Assembly (NCBI GenBank): GCA_011037195.1
Contig: JAAEAF010002588.1
Coordinates: forward strand, 62,001-126,000
Length of the DNA: 64,000 nucleotides
Origin: Triatoma infestans
Taxonomy: Eukaryota > Arthropoda > Insecta > Hemiptera > Reduviidae
Direction of reading: 5' to 3'
A program made the translations under genes and the position numbers. This document shows positions 9,607 through 22,400 of this stretch, piece after piece (the stretch's first letter is position 1; every line of letters begins with the position of its first letter). The notes below the pieces were generated by a model. The model was not told where the DNA came from and made no database searches. It worked only from the letters and a program-made list of their open reading frames with translations.

Positions 9607-12600
9607 CCCATCTTAGCTGTAAGAGAAAGAGTTTTGTTTACTTCTAAGCTACGCCAAGAACCTGTCTAATTATATTCATTTATGATGATTATGTTCTACT
9701 TTCTCTTACTCCTATTAATAGAGAGAAAAATGGTTTTACATTGAAATATAAGCATAGTATAGGTATAATAATATTGGAAAACCTTAAATTGCACTAAATG
9801 TGATATATTTTAATTAAATTTTAGAATAGTAATAAGGCTGTAAATATGAAAGTAAGGTGATAGGCTGAATAAGTAAATAATAAAAGTATAAGTATGTAAA
9901 TATGAAATCTAATAATTCTGTAGAAGATATTATTGTGGTATCAAAGACAAATAAGAACAGACAAAATACTTATTAAAGATATAAATGTGTTGAAGATATA
10001 TATATATACGTGCGTGTGACTGTGTATCACTCTGGTATTAAGTTCGGATGGCTGGTGGCTTTATATTCTGGTGGCCTTTATTAATTTTCAGAAAGCACCT
10101 ACAGGCCTTTATTGCATTATTATTTGTACCTGGATATTAGAAACTGTATAGTATTAGCAAATTTATTATTCTGTACACACTATGTGGAGGCCTTTATAGT
10201 TATTTACGAAAATGACTAGGTATAGTGGACTAACTACTATTTCTACAGAGTGTTATCGTTCCTGCGGATATCCCATCTAACAATACTAGGCAATATATAG
10301 CAACTGCAAAAGGGTGGAATTAGGTTGATATTAGGTTTACGAAAGGCAAACAAACACTAGCTCATAAGCTACCCGCCTCCCGCCCACAAACACACCTTTT
10401 CAGCTGCATATTCCTTCCGTCTTATTAACCGACAACTGTAAATATAGTACAAATATGTGGGAGCCACCACAGATTCTAAGTCGGATTCGAACTCACCACA
10501 GATAACCTCACACTTCGGCTAGGATGCTCGAAGTCGTCAAGACTAATTTTGTCAATTTCATGCTCTAAAAGGCTAGAATAATTCCGTATATAATCTCAGT
10601 TTTAATTCTGTTACAACCTTACATAAATATTACAAGAGACCCACATATAATGCAGTCAGTTCGCTACTTGTCTTAGGATTTTCTGTTGTATGAAACAATG
10701 TTTGTACGAGAATTTTCCTCGCATAAAGCGAAAAATATAAAGGAACTGGAATGTTAATGGAATCAAGCCTTCTGTTGAGAACATAGCTAGCCCACAAGCG
10801 CTAGACTCCATGTTGCCAATATCAGCAGCATCAAGCGCTACCATCGAGTTTCTGGGCCCACTTCAACCCCATTAAAACCATCTGTCACGCCCACGAATGG
10901 CTACAAATTACGCACGCAACCTCCATCCTAGAAACAATCCGGAATAAGGGCTAGGAGAAATCGTCTCAAGATTAAGCTTGTAGGGTTAACAAGCAACACT
11001 TTAGAACTAAACAACGCTTAAAGAAGTCTAAACAAGCAACAAAGAAGAGAAATCAAACAATCAAGCATCCTATCAATAGCTTGCTGCTATTTAGGAATGT
11101 ACGAGTATAACAATTCTCAAAAAGTTATTCAAGATATTGCTCATAACTAAAATTATTTTTATACGTGAGAGAATTTTTCACGAAGCTAGATACAGTAACT
11201 AATCTATCATTCGATCTTTGCAAAATACCCATCTCACTTTTCAAGGACCCAATCAGACACGGGTATCATTCTATATCACCAACATGTTCACTTATCGCTC
11301 GGTCACGCCATCCTCTATATACTCTCTTCTCTTTCCTAAAATATAATTTACCTAAAAAGTATAGTAGTGAGTTTTGTGTCTTGATATCAACATCATTCAT
11401 CAACCTATTCTGCAATCTAGTACTTGTATAATCCAATAAAAATCATATTTTTACCTTTAAGCAGACGCGTGGTAAGAAGTGACACACAGAGGCGCGTGGA
11501 GCCATTTTTGTTCCCAATGGAAAACTTTTGTTTAAAAGCTAGCTTTAGCTTTTATTTTCATTTGGGAGCTTTTCTAAAATCTGGAGGACTAAGGAACGAA
11601 AATGAAATATTCTACCAAGAAAAAATAATTTATAAAAATGATTTTAAAATGTTATAACAGAATTTTTGAAAAGCAAGCTTTTTTGAATATTACTGCAAGC
11701 ATCTGAATATTGTTCCAAGCAATCCAAGCATAAGTTCATATGAGCTATAGCAACGAAGTTTTTGCAATTGTGAAAAAGTTATTTACATCTGAAGATTCAA
11801 TTACCACCAAAGAATTTGCATCCCCTTCCAGCTCAAGATCTCCGACTCGCGGTCACTTATCTAACTTCAACTCAGTTTTTTTACTTCAGCCATCTTCTTG
11901 AGGGAATAATTTTTTTTCCCATCGAAAAAATAGGTTTGATCTGTGTGACTTGTGGGATATATGCGAAATTATAACCCAACGTAAGAAATCAAAAGGCAAT
12001 CATACAATATTAATATAGGTCTATAAAATTAATTGAAAATATCAAACAATCATTACTTTAAACAAAAACAAACAAAAAAAATAAATAAAATTAGGCAAGT
12101 GGGGCCAAAAATGCCCGAATGTAAATTTCCAGGTAAACAAAAGCTCATAAACAGCGAACTACACAATCTCAGAAAATCAAATGGTACTTTTTTTTCTGGA
12201 AACATACAAAAAGATTAGCCTGGACGAAAATGACCCTAAGCGCCTACTTAAGGGTTAAGCAAGTTATTATGAGAATAATAATGATTAATACGTAATATTA
12301 AAGTAAGATATTAATTACTTTCATTAAATTTATATTTGTTCTATTCTGTAACAGAAGAACTAAAGATGAAGTAATCAATGTATATATACACAATGACATA
12401 CTGATTAAAGTTTAAATTTTTAATGCTGGGAATTTCCACATTTTATTATATAGCGCGTTGTACAAGAAATCGCGTTCTATGAAGACGATTAAATAGTGGT
12501 CGCACTATTTCTTGTGTATCACAGGAATACGGGAGTCTACTATATAACAGAATTCATCCCTTCTAATATTGTTATTCTACAGCTTAAACAATTTCTTAAT

Positions 12601-13137
12601 ATTAATATTTCTACAAAATTTTAATATGATACATCCTATTCCCTTTTAAATTAGCAACACATTTCCTATTTCTCGGTTACAAATTCTCGTTAAGATTCTT
12701 TATAAAATATTGTACACGTAACATATGGGTCATTGAAATTTTCATTTTTCCCTTCCTAAAGTTGTGTGTGAAAATAAGGTTTTGTAAGATGATTTTTCGC
12801 ATGAGAAAATTTATAGGCCTGACTGATTTATCAATTAAGTCTCTACTAACTCAGATTGTGCACAAGCACGAAGTTTCTAACTTATTTAATAACTTCTACC
12901 ACAATTTGAAATGCTTGTAAAAGTTAAAAATATTATTATTATAAAATTTTTGTTTGTTTGTCAATATTTTAAGGGCTGTCTATAAAAACTGTCCATAAAT
13001 ATCCTCTTTTTTTTTTTTTAAGAGAATTACTAATATTCTCTCTGAAAGAAATACACTTCCGATGCGAAATTCTCGCACATACAATGGTATTCTCTCGTTG
13101 TAACTCTCGTAGTTCTGTGAACAATTTTCCTTTTTTC
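9607..13137. other. Unassigned AT-rich DNA
   Basis: No protein domain, RNA gene or element boundary could be supported in 3.5 kb. Small open frames (10656-10844, 11165-11431, 11424-11657, 12033-12218) lack recognisable motifs. A weak tRNA-like B-box (gagttcgaatcc, minus, near 10487) is present without a well-spaced A-box. Confidence 0.5.
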
Positions 13138-14100
13138 TTTTTTTTCACTTTCTCTTAGTGCTGTAAGAGAAAGTACCGTAATCTTCAAAAACTTTGTTTT
13201 CACCAAAGATACATGTTTTGAGATCTCCTGAATATACAAAAAAAAAAAATGTTTTTGGTGAATGGTTTTATGTATGTTACGGAAACAGGCGGAAGCTCAA
13301 AACCTGATATTCCGTTTCCGTTATCATTTACAGAAGAATTCTGTCAAAATCTATCAACCGGACGGGCGAGTTTATTTACTGAATTTGTTTTTTCTTTACT
13401 TTTTTTCTTTTTTTTTTATTTTTCTCTAAATTAGCTCTAATGATTTTCCATGAATTCCGCGTAGCTTCTACATATACATGAAAGCCTATCACTTTTATTT
13501 GAAATGTTTTTCCCAGGAAATTGATTTTTGAAAATTTCTGGGGGAGTTGCAACGATAAAAAAAAAGCTTTCCTCTACAGAGCCAACGAAATATCACTTCG
13601 ATTTGATTTACGGGATTTATCACCTATTCAATATTAAAGGTATATTTAGAAGCATTATTAGAAATGGAAGTTTGAAGAAAATGGATTAAAAATCAGCAGA
13701 GCAACTTTACAGATCTGAGTTGTTTTTTTTTAAATTCGCCTCAAAAACGGTCCAATGATTTACTTTAAATTTGGGAATTCTAACTGCACATGTATGCTAT
13801 CTTTTTTATTTTTTTAATTTAGGGCGCGTCAATATCTTCGGTCATTGGCGCCCAGACAGTGTTCTCTCGTTACAGACAATACTGTCCATCACCGGACAGT
13901 GAGCTGTAGAAGCTCCTAGGAAGAAAAAAATCCAAGGGTAGCACAGCTGGACTCGAACCCGGATCTTCTGCGTGGGAGTCCAGTACGCTAATCACTTAGC
14001 TACTAATCCCTTCCCTTGCTATCATTATTATTTGAAAATATTCCCGAAAAAATTGATTTTATTTGGAATCTGGGAGAGAATAGACATTAGGTTTATCACT
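13138..14100 (+). repeat. DR1 dispersed repeat, plus sense, split by a SINE
   Basis: The copy opens with the palindromic tttctcttagtgctgtaagag and agaaagta. It continues with a ttttcaccaaagatacatg block, a ccggacgggcgagtttattt block and the characteristic tcacttttatttgaaatg and gggggagttg strings. The SINE at 13802-14016 interrupts it. After the SINE the DR1 sequence resumes as attattatttgaaaatattc. No protein is encoded. Confidence 0.75.
13802..14016 (-). mobile_element. tRNA-derived SINE, subtype B, with 7-bp target duplication
   Basis: This is the best subtype B copy. On the minus strand it starts gggaagggattagtagc and has the A-box tagctaagtgattag and the B-box gggttcgagtcc at tRNA-like spacing. 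It continues with cagctgtgctacccttgg, cctaggagc, the tccggtgatggacagta core and ggcgccaatgaccgaag, then gcgccctaaattaaaaaa as tail. tgctatc occurs on both sides (13795-13801 and 14017-14023), which fits LINE-mediated insertion into the surrounding DR1 copy. Confidence 0.92.
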
Positions 14101-14254
14101 AAATTACCCAACCAGTAGCGCTTTCAATCACGGTTGTCTGCATCACATTCTGAGATGCCTCTGATAGAATCGAGAAATGACATCGATTTGCTGCGATAAT
14201 TATTCTATTTCTATTTCATCTTCAATTTTTGGTTCCCAAACAAAAAATAGACTT

Positions 14255-14382
14255 TGTTCCTATTTGTAAAAGCCAAGACACACTGAAATACTGAATTTTT
14301 TCGCAATTAAAAGATTGATGTTCCTATTTGTAAAAGCCAAGACACACTGAAATACTGAATTTTTTCGCAATTAAAAGATTGA
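14255..14382. repeat. Perfect 64-bp tandem duplication
   Basis: Two identical 64-bp units lie head to tail (14255-14318 and 14319-14382), each beginning tgttcctatttgtaaaagcc and ending aaaagattga. The identity points to a recent duplication or an assembly artefact. No coding function is visible. Confidence 0.95.
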
Positions 14383-17300
14383 CTGCAGCACATGTCCACA
14401 TTATCTTCATATTTGTCTCTAATATGAAAATGCATTTTAAAAATGAAAACCAGTCTGCACCTTTATAAGTATTAAATTCATAGGGATCTCCATTCTTTTC
14501 AAGCAACATGAATACTAACTTAATTTCTAAAAAAACAAACAAAAAACCGTAATAATTAATTATTTAAATTAAACATAGCCTGCATTTTAGATCATAATTA
14601 TTTCCTGAAATATTAATTAATTTATCAACAGAAATCTTGTTTATAGAAAATTCAAAAATAAAGGAGAAGTGGTGAGAAAAAATTAAAATATTCACTAAGG
14701 AGAAAAAATGAAAGGGAAATAAAACAGCCGCGAAGTTAATTAAAAGAACTAAAAAAAAATAAAATTCAAGGCATTTATAAATTAGTAAATAAAATCTGTA
14801 CAAGCCCGCGTGTGCGCCACACCAGTTTTTTAGAAGAATAATGCGATTTATGCTTCCTAACAGCTAGCGGAGCCAAAAAGGAAAATAAAAAAAACAAAAT
14901 AAGTAAGGAACAAAAAGCGGCGGAGGTAAAAGGAAGTAGAAGGAATACAACTTCTGTTAAATAGTGGCTTCAGCAGGGAACGAGTCCAGGCGAGCTATAG
15001 TGGAGTGGAAGTGGAGGAAGATTTTCGTGCAAACAAAATGAAATAAATCTTTTCCTTTTTTTCGCTCTCTCACACTGTCTCTCTCTCTCTTTTATACTGT
15101 TTGGTAGTGGGGCGGGGGGACAGGAGATGTCTCCCACACTCCTTATTGCTTCTGTACAGCAGAAATAGCCGATTGTTTGCCACCTAGAAGAATAAGAAGA
15201 AGAAGTGGGAACGGAGAGCCACTTTTACTGTTTGACGGTGCTTTAAAGAGAGAGAATTGCCCGGCACTCTATTAGAAGCCAAGAGGAATGACCTTCTTTC
15301 TCTAGTCAGGTTCCAATTCTCTCATAAGGACTATGGTCTGACGTTTGCTACTCTTTTCAATTCTTCTTCTTTTCACTTCGTCTTTTTTTTCCCCCTTTTC
15401 AGTGTTTCTCCACAGACGAGAGGTGTGAGCAGAATCTACCAGAGATCTAATTAAAGACAATTCAGACAAAACCAGAAGAAGTGATGGTTTTTAAGTTGAA
15501 GTGGTTAACTTTTCTCCCTTCTTCTTCTCTCTCTCTTACTTCCTTCCTGATATAACTTTCCTGTTAAACGAACACTTAGTGAAAAAGTGAAACAATTTTT
15601 CTCTCTTTCTCTATATATACACACACATACATAGACTGACGAGAAACAAGAAGTAGTAGTAGAGGGGGAGAAGTAGAGATGGGTTTAACTATTTAATTGT
15701 TCCCATGGTTCCTTATATTTTCCTTCTCTTCCTTTTAGAAAGAGTAGTAGAGGTAAAAACTTCTCATACCAATGGATACCACCATCATGTTGAAGGACAA
15801 GTTTTCTGGGTTCTTTTGAGTTTTGTAATTAGTAGGGTCAGTTTGTTCTTCTTCCACTCAAGGACACAAACCCTCCTACAATATTCAGCCTCCGGACAAG
15901 TGACTCCACAGTAGATGCTAAGTTTTTCTTCTTTAAACGTCAAAGAAAAAAAAAGGAAAAAAATTAAACCATTTTATTTTAAACAGCTTTCTGTACTTTC
16001 CACTTTCTTTCTTTTTTTTTTTACTTATTTATATATTTTTGCCTATAAAAAAACCACTGACAAGATAATTATTATTATATTTAACAGACCTAATTAATTA
16101 ACTTAAAATGTTATTAAATTAAATGAGATTTAATTTAATGAGATAATTTCTAGAAGAAGCTTTTTATTTAAATTAGTTTACTTCTTGAAAAGGAAGTGCT
16201 AAGCGTTAATTCATCGGTATTATTAGATTTATTAATTAATTAATATTTTTATACATGATTTTACTCAAAATAGAAATATCTTTACGTTAATTTACAAGTA
16301 TACCGGATAATATACAAGGATTACGGATTCAATTAGCATAGAAATTCTACTATTTATTTATATGCGAAAAAATTCCTAGAGACGACTGGATTTTATGATG
16401 ACCTAGTTTTCAATCAAGAGACATACTGGTGGCGTACAGATGAAAATCATCCCCTCAAAAATTAGCTTTACCTTCGAAATGGCTGATAACTTTTGTTCGA
16501 AATATAGCCAAAGTGAAATAAGCTTCAGTATACCTTTTATCACCAAAATATTTCACTAAATAAAAAGACAAAAGTGAAACGAAATTTACAGAATGTTCAA
16601 TTAATACGATTGCTAAACCGGTTGATGATAATATAATATTTATGTATATGCTTACGTTTAACATAAATTAGTTTAGTGAAAACAATAATGTATCACATAC
16701 CCGTGTAACCATATAACAAAATGAAAAGTATACAGTTAACAACTAGAAAACCTTTTTTCTAATTGAAGCAAGAGCGTGAACTAACGTGATTTTTTACCCA
16801 GTAAACTTTCCCTGAACCTTGAAAAATATGAGTTCCAGGTTAAATGATCCGACTTCAGAGTTGGATTCATTACTTAAACAAGAAGTTCTCTGAACATAAT
16901 ATGTGCAGATACTGCCTGTTTAGAACTGAGGCTCATAAAATGCAAGCCACCAGAGATATTCTTCCGTAAAGCTCATCTCTGAAGGCGCTTCAACGCCCAG
17001 TTTAGAGATATCTCGCTCTAGCCACATCTCAACGCATTGACAACAGCACACAGACGCGGTGTCTTTTATTCCAGTCCGCAAAATCTGCAATGAATCGTAT
17101 CTATAAACCGACCATCAATAGCTTACAGTGTCCGGCCAACAGACTTATTCCTAAAACCCCACATCGTTTTTGGGTAAGCGGAAATAGGTGCATTTTTGCG
17201 AGGTTTCTTTACTAAATGTGGTCACTAAATTTTAACCATGGTATTGCTATATGGCGATTTTTCGGATTAATACCGAACTAATCAAAGTTTTCGAAATAAT

Positions 17301-18719
17301 ATTTTCAATATACGTAGCAAAATAAATTTTTTGTTTTATAACCAATGAACCAACTGGAAGTATTAATCATAAGCGATATATGAATCCCTACAAGCAACGC
17401 TTGAACGTTTGCGCTTTTCAATTAACATGTAAAGAAAAGAACTTCCCGCATTAATATTAAGCAGCTGTGACGCATTTACTTCTTTGTAACTTTTATTCCA
17501 ACTTTTGTTTAGAAAGCTGTTTTTAAAAAAATATGAAAAAAAAAACATGATTTCTCGGTTAATTCTGTAAGGATGAACTTTAAGTATACGAACCACAGGA
17601 TAGAGATGTTTTATTTCTTCCATAGGATTCAATAAACATTCGATGATATTTGGCTGTTTTACTCTCACTTTCACATCATCATCATCATCAATCCTTCAAA
17701 GAATTTTCACCACCACTGACGGGATTACATATAGAAATCCCTCTGGGTACCTATCTAAAATTAGTCTATGTTTTCTCTCAAAAAAACAAACATCGACAGC
17801 ACATAAACAAAATTTCATATCTAACATATAATAAACTGTTGACGTAATATATTATAGTTACACAGCAGAAGCACGAGACACGAATCGATTTTCCAAAATA
17901 TATTTCCATACATTTCCCATTTTTTACAAAATATTTCGTACAGAAACCGATTAGCTACTTTTTTTCCTTAATGTTTAGTGGGTCGGAAAGGCTGGCTCGT
18001 TTGGGCTGGCTGACCACTCAAGTATAAAACTTCTTTACAAAAAAAAAAAAAAAAGAAGGGAATTTCTTTATCAGGTCTGTTATAATGTGGTGGACTAGTA
18101 GATTTATTGATAGATTTTAATTAATTAGACTCTTCCACATTTCACCTAGGATTTATTAAATAAAGAAACAATAGTTTAAAAAACAGAGATTAAATAAATC
18201 TGTTAGAATAAAAAAAAAATATACGAGAACGTTTAACAAAAATTAAAGAAAAAAAAAATCTATAATACGGCAAAGGCAGGGAGAGAGAGAGAGAACATTG
18301 GCCTAAAGGGTACACGTGTATCTGCACGTGGCAAGACTAGCCAAGAGGTCGAGTACCAAGATATATTATCGTACAGGCTAACTGTTAACATAATTGTAAC
18401 AACTAAACTACCGTGTTCTCATGGTGGAAATTAAGTTCACGTGACCATCATATTCCTGTAATTTTTGTGTTAATCTTTCTCCATTCATACAGAAATATAA
18501 GTTAGGGTAATTCTTAAAAAAAAAAAAAAAACACAACATCTGGCTACTTAATATTTGTTTTAAGCACCATCTCTTTATTTGTTCTTACTTTCTTTTTTCT
18601 CTCTCTTACAGCCTTAAATACCTTTTACTTACACTTTGGTATGATAAAAATGTAGCTGTATGTTAAATAAATTTTAGATAAATTTAAGTTTTTATCGGAA
18701 ATATATATTTTGAGCAAAC
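14383..18719. other. Unassigned AT-rich DNA with pyrimidine tracts
   Basis: Pyrimidine-rich tracts occur near 15060-15100 and 15500-15615. Short poly-A and poly-T runs are common. A cysteine-bearing phrase NMCRYCLFRTEAHK near 16900 on the plus strand could be a scrap of a LINE zinc motif but is too short to call. No gene or element edge is supported. Confidence 0.45.
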
Positions 18720-19030
18720 ATTTTTTTTAACGAGTTGTAAATATGGTGGGTGTTTGAGAAAACAAAATTCCTAAAAAACGAAACACCACTGGCAGCTCAA
18801 CCTTATCATGCCGTATCGCCATCGCGTCAGACATGAAGGGGTATCGGTCTCCTATCCATCAACCGTGGAAGGGCAATTTTACTCTCCAACGATTTTCCTT
18901 GATATTTAGCATATAGTTAATCATATAATTAGATCCTGTTTTATTTGAAACGTTCTTTCAAAAAAAACTGATTCTAGAATAGCTTCCCACCTAAGTGCCT
19001 TTTCAATTCAATTTACAGTACTATTATATA
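18720..19030 (+). repeat. DR1 fragment, plus sense, left of the Tigger element
   Basis: Strings ctccaacgattttcc (18886), tttatttgaaacgtt and aagtgccttttcaattcaat match the order of a DR1 subunit. The fragment is cut at 19030 by the Tigger element. Confidence 0.6.
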
Positions 19031-19866
19031 CAGTGAAACCTTAATATAACGGACCTCAATATAACACTTTCCTCGATTTAACAAATTCTTCGAGATCCCC
19101 TAGAACTGGCCGTAAGAGTTAATGTAAACTATACCTTTACATTACCTATACCTTTTGTTAAAAATCTCTTTATAACGAATTTTCAATCTTTGCAGAACAG
19201 AAACAAAAAGTATAATTTAGCTCTGTATAACAATTTTTGTCAATCTATAACCTTTACATAACCTATCCTACCAATCATCTAACAAGAATTCATTCTCGAC
19301 AGGTTCAGACATGTTAAATTTATTGTAACCCAATCTAGGAGTTGAAACCTATCATAATAAATTAACGTTTGGTGTTGTACCGTACCTATCCGAGAGTGCA
19401 TTACATAATTTCTCATTGTTGTTTAATGTAAAGTTGCAATGGCTGAGAAACGAAAGAGGTGTTCCTTAACTGTCGCAGAAAAATGAAAAATCATTAACTA
19501 TGTAGATGAGAATCCTACAAATAAAAGTCAGACATCGCTAAGAGTTTGAAATTCCCACAAGCACATTGGCCACAATTTTAAAATTTAAAGATAAGTTTTT
19601 AATATTTTGAGAATATTGTGTATAAACTGTTTTCAAATAAAAATTACAGTGTTTTCATTACAGTGTATTTTAGTATACTTGTGGAAATCGTTCGTTACAA
19701 CAGGGTAAGTAGAAGAGTTCATATGGTGAGGTTAATAAACAAGCTTACTTACCTTGTTAAACGAATCTTAGACCTCTATATAACAAACCTCATTGTAGTA
19801 ACAAATTACTTGATATAGCGAATATTTTCTATTCTCCTTCAGCTTTGTTATATCGAGGTTTCACTG
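19031..19866 (+). mobile_element. Non-autonomous Tigger/pogo DNA transposon
   Basis: The 836-bp element has inverted ends cagtgaaaccttaatataac (19031) and, on the minus strand from 19866, cagtgaaacctcgatataac. TA dinucleotides flank both ends, as expected of Tc1/mariner-type elements. Inner copies of the atataac motif recur. It carries only a stub of the transposase gene and is therefore a MITE-like deletion derivative. Confidence 0.9.
19439..19590 (+). pseudogene. Transposase N-terminal stub (CENP-B-type HTH) of Tigger element
   Basis: From the ATG at 19439 the frame reads MAEKRKRCSLTVAEK, a stop, then KIINYVDENPTNKSQTSLRV and, after another stop, a degraded segment ending before 19590. In pogo/Tigger transposases this region is the first helix-turn-helix of the CENP-B-like DNA-binding domain, which binds the element ends. 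The second HTH and the DDE catalytic domain are absent. In-frame stops show that even the stub is dead. Confidence 0.8.
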
Positions 19867-19874
19867 TATAATTA

Positions 19875-21040
19875 TTCTCTTAGTTACTGTTAGAGAAAGT
19901 ATTGCGATTGTGCCAAATTTTCTATATCGAGTTTTCATAGGAAATATACATTCTGAGTTCCCTTAAATCCAAAAAAAGTCGTGTATATTGTATTAAAAAT
20001 TGGTGTATGTGTATGTGCGAGACTGTGTGTTCAGTATAACTTAAAAAAAGGAAAAATCATAGAAAGTTCAAATTTGACAAATATCAACTAAATAGACTAA
20101 GATAATTCGTTTAAGTGCTACCAATGGATACGACAAATAAATTTTTGTTCAAAAATCTGTCAACCGGAAGTACCACTTTACTGAATGGATTTTCCAATGA
20201 TTTTCTTGAAAATGGCTCCAACAATTTTCTTTAAACATTATATATTCACTTCCTACATGTAAATCTATGACTTTTTTATTTGAAACAATTTTTCTCTGGA
20301 CAATTTATTTAAGAGAGGTGGGGTTATTTTTCCTCTAAAGTGCTATTTTAGTTTATTACACGATCCTATTTTCTATTTAATATTAATTGGAAGGCTTAAT
20401 ACTTTAGCTCAGAGGGGCAAAGTACAGCTCTTCAGGGTACCCGGCATGCGGGAATAGAGGGCAATGAGAGGGCGGACCGGCTGGCTAGGGAGGGATCCTC
20501 CTCACCTTTTTGTGGTCCCGAGCCAGCTCTTGCCGTCACTAAGAGGTTCTGTGATAGATTAGACTTTGGAAGACGAGAGTTTTGGAGAAATATTGGGAGG
20601 ACACGCAGGGGTGCCTCCAGGCTAAAACATTCATCAAAAGGACTAAGCAGGGGGTTTCAGATTACCTCCTGTCACTTAGTAGGATAAGACTGACGACCTT
20701 AGTAGGTGTAGTGACTAGGACACACATGAGTGACTAGTCATTTGCTTAATATAGGCAGGACGTCTAATCCCTTATGTCAGAACTGTGATGATGGAGTTAG
20801 GGAAACGGTGAATCACTATCTCTGTCAGTGTCCCCGTTTCGCTGGTACTAGGTTTCCTGTAAATGGGAGGGCATCCCCTCTCGGGGTTGCCAGGGAGGTT
20901 GGAGCAGAAAGATATTTTAGGATATTATAGACAAACCGACAGATTACCGGGAAAGAATAACTAGGGGAATGATTGGGGAAGGGGAATCGGGGGGATAAAA
21001 GCCACATAGGCTTAGGTCCCAGGCCGATAGGCACCCGGAT

Positions 21041-21091
<51 letters not shown>

Positions 21092-21440
21092 CTAATATAA
21101 TAATAATATTAATTAGAATTAAATGTATTGCAAAAATTCAGAATTTCAAAAAAATCGGTTAACCGAAAGTATGACTTTATTAAACAGTTTTTTCACTTGT
21201 CTACGATTTTCTCCATGAAGACTCCGAAAGGTTTCATTAAACTTGGTACACTAACTATATACAAGGAGACCTATCACTTTTATTTGAAACTTTTTCTCGA
21301 GAAAAGTGATTTTAGTGGGGTTCTGTGGGGGAGTTGGAATGCCATGCTCCCTCAAAAACAAGCCATACAAATACTTAGTATAAAATATAAGTTTGAAGAT
21401 AGAAGATAGTTATCTAAAATTTAATAAAAGAAAGTCGTCC
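19875..21440 (+). repeat. DR1 copy, plus sense, split by a non-LTR insertion
   Basis: It begins ttagttactgttagagaaag, continues tattgcgattgtgccaaat, has a short TG-rich stretch near 20006, the block gtcaaccggaagtaccac at about 20158, and tggctccaacaattttcttt near 20213. The non-LTR element at 20389-21104 interrupts it. Afterwards it resumes as aatattaattagaattaaat and a second subunit (ttaaccgaaagtatgac) down to ccatgctccctc near 21345. Confidence 0.8.
20389..21104 (+). mobile_element. 5'-truncated I/R1-type non-LTR element with (TAA)n tail
   Basis: The insert starts inside the RNase H domain: VQLFRVPG then, after a one-base loss near 20444, HAGIEGNERADRLAREGSS. Then comes PALAVTKRFCDRLDFGRREF, a stop, IRLTTLVGVVTRTHMSD and the zinc motif NPLCQNCDDGVRETVNHYLC. 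It ends in an imperfect (TAA)n tail from about 21041. aatattaatt stands on both sides (20379-20388 and 21105-21114), a probable target duplication. GC content is visibly higher than its surroundings. It lacks EN and RT. Confidence 0.9.
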
Positions 21441-21454
21441 TACCAGATTTTTAC

Positions 21455-22140
21455 TTCCTCTTGCTAATAATAGTAAGAGGAAGTATTCCGACCGTGCCAG
21501 ATTTTCGAAATCCAGTTTTCACCGGAAATACATGTTTTGAAGTCCCCTGACTCCAAAAAAGTGATTTTTGGAAAATGGTCTATATGTGTGTGTGAAAAGA
21601 ATATCTCAAAAATGAAAAGTTGCAAGAAGATCAAACGGTTTTTGTACTATTATTCCGTTTAGTACTATTACCGCATCAAGTTACGAAGATTTCAGATCCA
21701 TTAACCGGAAGTGCCACTTTATTGAATATTTTTTGTTTTGTTTTTCGTGATTTTCTCGAAAACTGCTCCAACGATTTTCTTTAAACTTGATATATCAACT
21801 ACACATACAAAGAGCTACAACTTTAATTGATATATTTCTTCGGAAAAGTTCAATTAAGGGAACTTTTGGGGGAGTGTTGGGATTATGTTTTCTCTAATAT
21901 GCTATTTCAGTTCAACAATGTGCTATACAATTCTGCCAACTAAATAATATTAATCAGAATTATATAAGTTGCCAAAATTCCCAGTTTGAAGAAAATCGTT
22001 TGACCGAAAGGGCGACTTTACTGATTAGGTTTTTCAGTTTTTTGTGATTTTCTCCATAAAAATGCCGTCGGTTTCAAACACTAATAAGAATTGTAGGTGT
22101 AAAGAAAATCTGCCATTACCTGAATATTTTTCGTGATTTT
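21455..22140 (+). repeat. DR1 copy, plus sense
   Basis: The copy opens with the hairpin acttcctcttgctaataata / gtaagaggaagtattccgac. It follows with ccagttttcaccggaaatac, a short tgtgtgtg run, aaccggaagtgccacttta (about 21700), ctccaacgattttctttaaa (about 21768), and a second subunit with gtttgaccgaaagggcgac (about 21997). It ends in a short segment shared with the 38990 copy (ggtttcaaacactaataag). Confidence 0.8.
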
Positions 22141-22314
22141 TTGGATAACTTGTAAACATTTTTTTAAAAATTCATTTTTATGGTGTTCAAAACATTTTTC
22201 TGGTAAGATTTATTTTATGACCTTAATGAAGAATCTATGAAATTAGGGTTCATTCTGAAATGTCATTCTTAATTTTGCATAGGTCCGCCTGGTTAAATTT
22301 TGGCTGTAGATTAG

Positions 22315-22400
22315 GTCTCTTTTTCGGATTCAGGGGACCTCAAAAGGTGAATTCCATTAAAAATTCAATTTCGAAAACCGCAATATTTCTACTGACAGCC
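22315..22400 (-). repeat. DR1 terminal fragment, minus sense
   Basis: ttcaggggacctcaaaaggt and aattcaatttcgaaaaccg match the terminal part of the minus-sense DR1 copy at 34550-34620. The rest of the element is missing. Confidence 0.55.

Noticed and set aside
10440..10540. tRNA-like B-box gagttcgaatcc on the minus strand
   Set aside because: The A-box candidate is too close to the B-box and no body or tail matches the SINEs found here.
16850..17170. Possible zinc motif (MCRYC) of a LINE
   Set aside because: Only one C-x2-C pair with no following His/Cys spacing; too weak.
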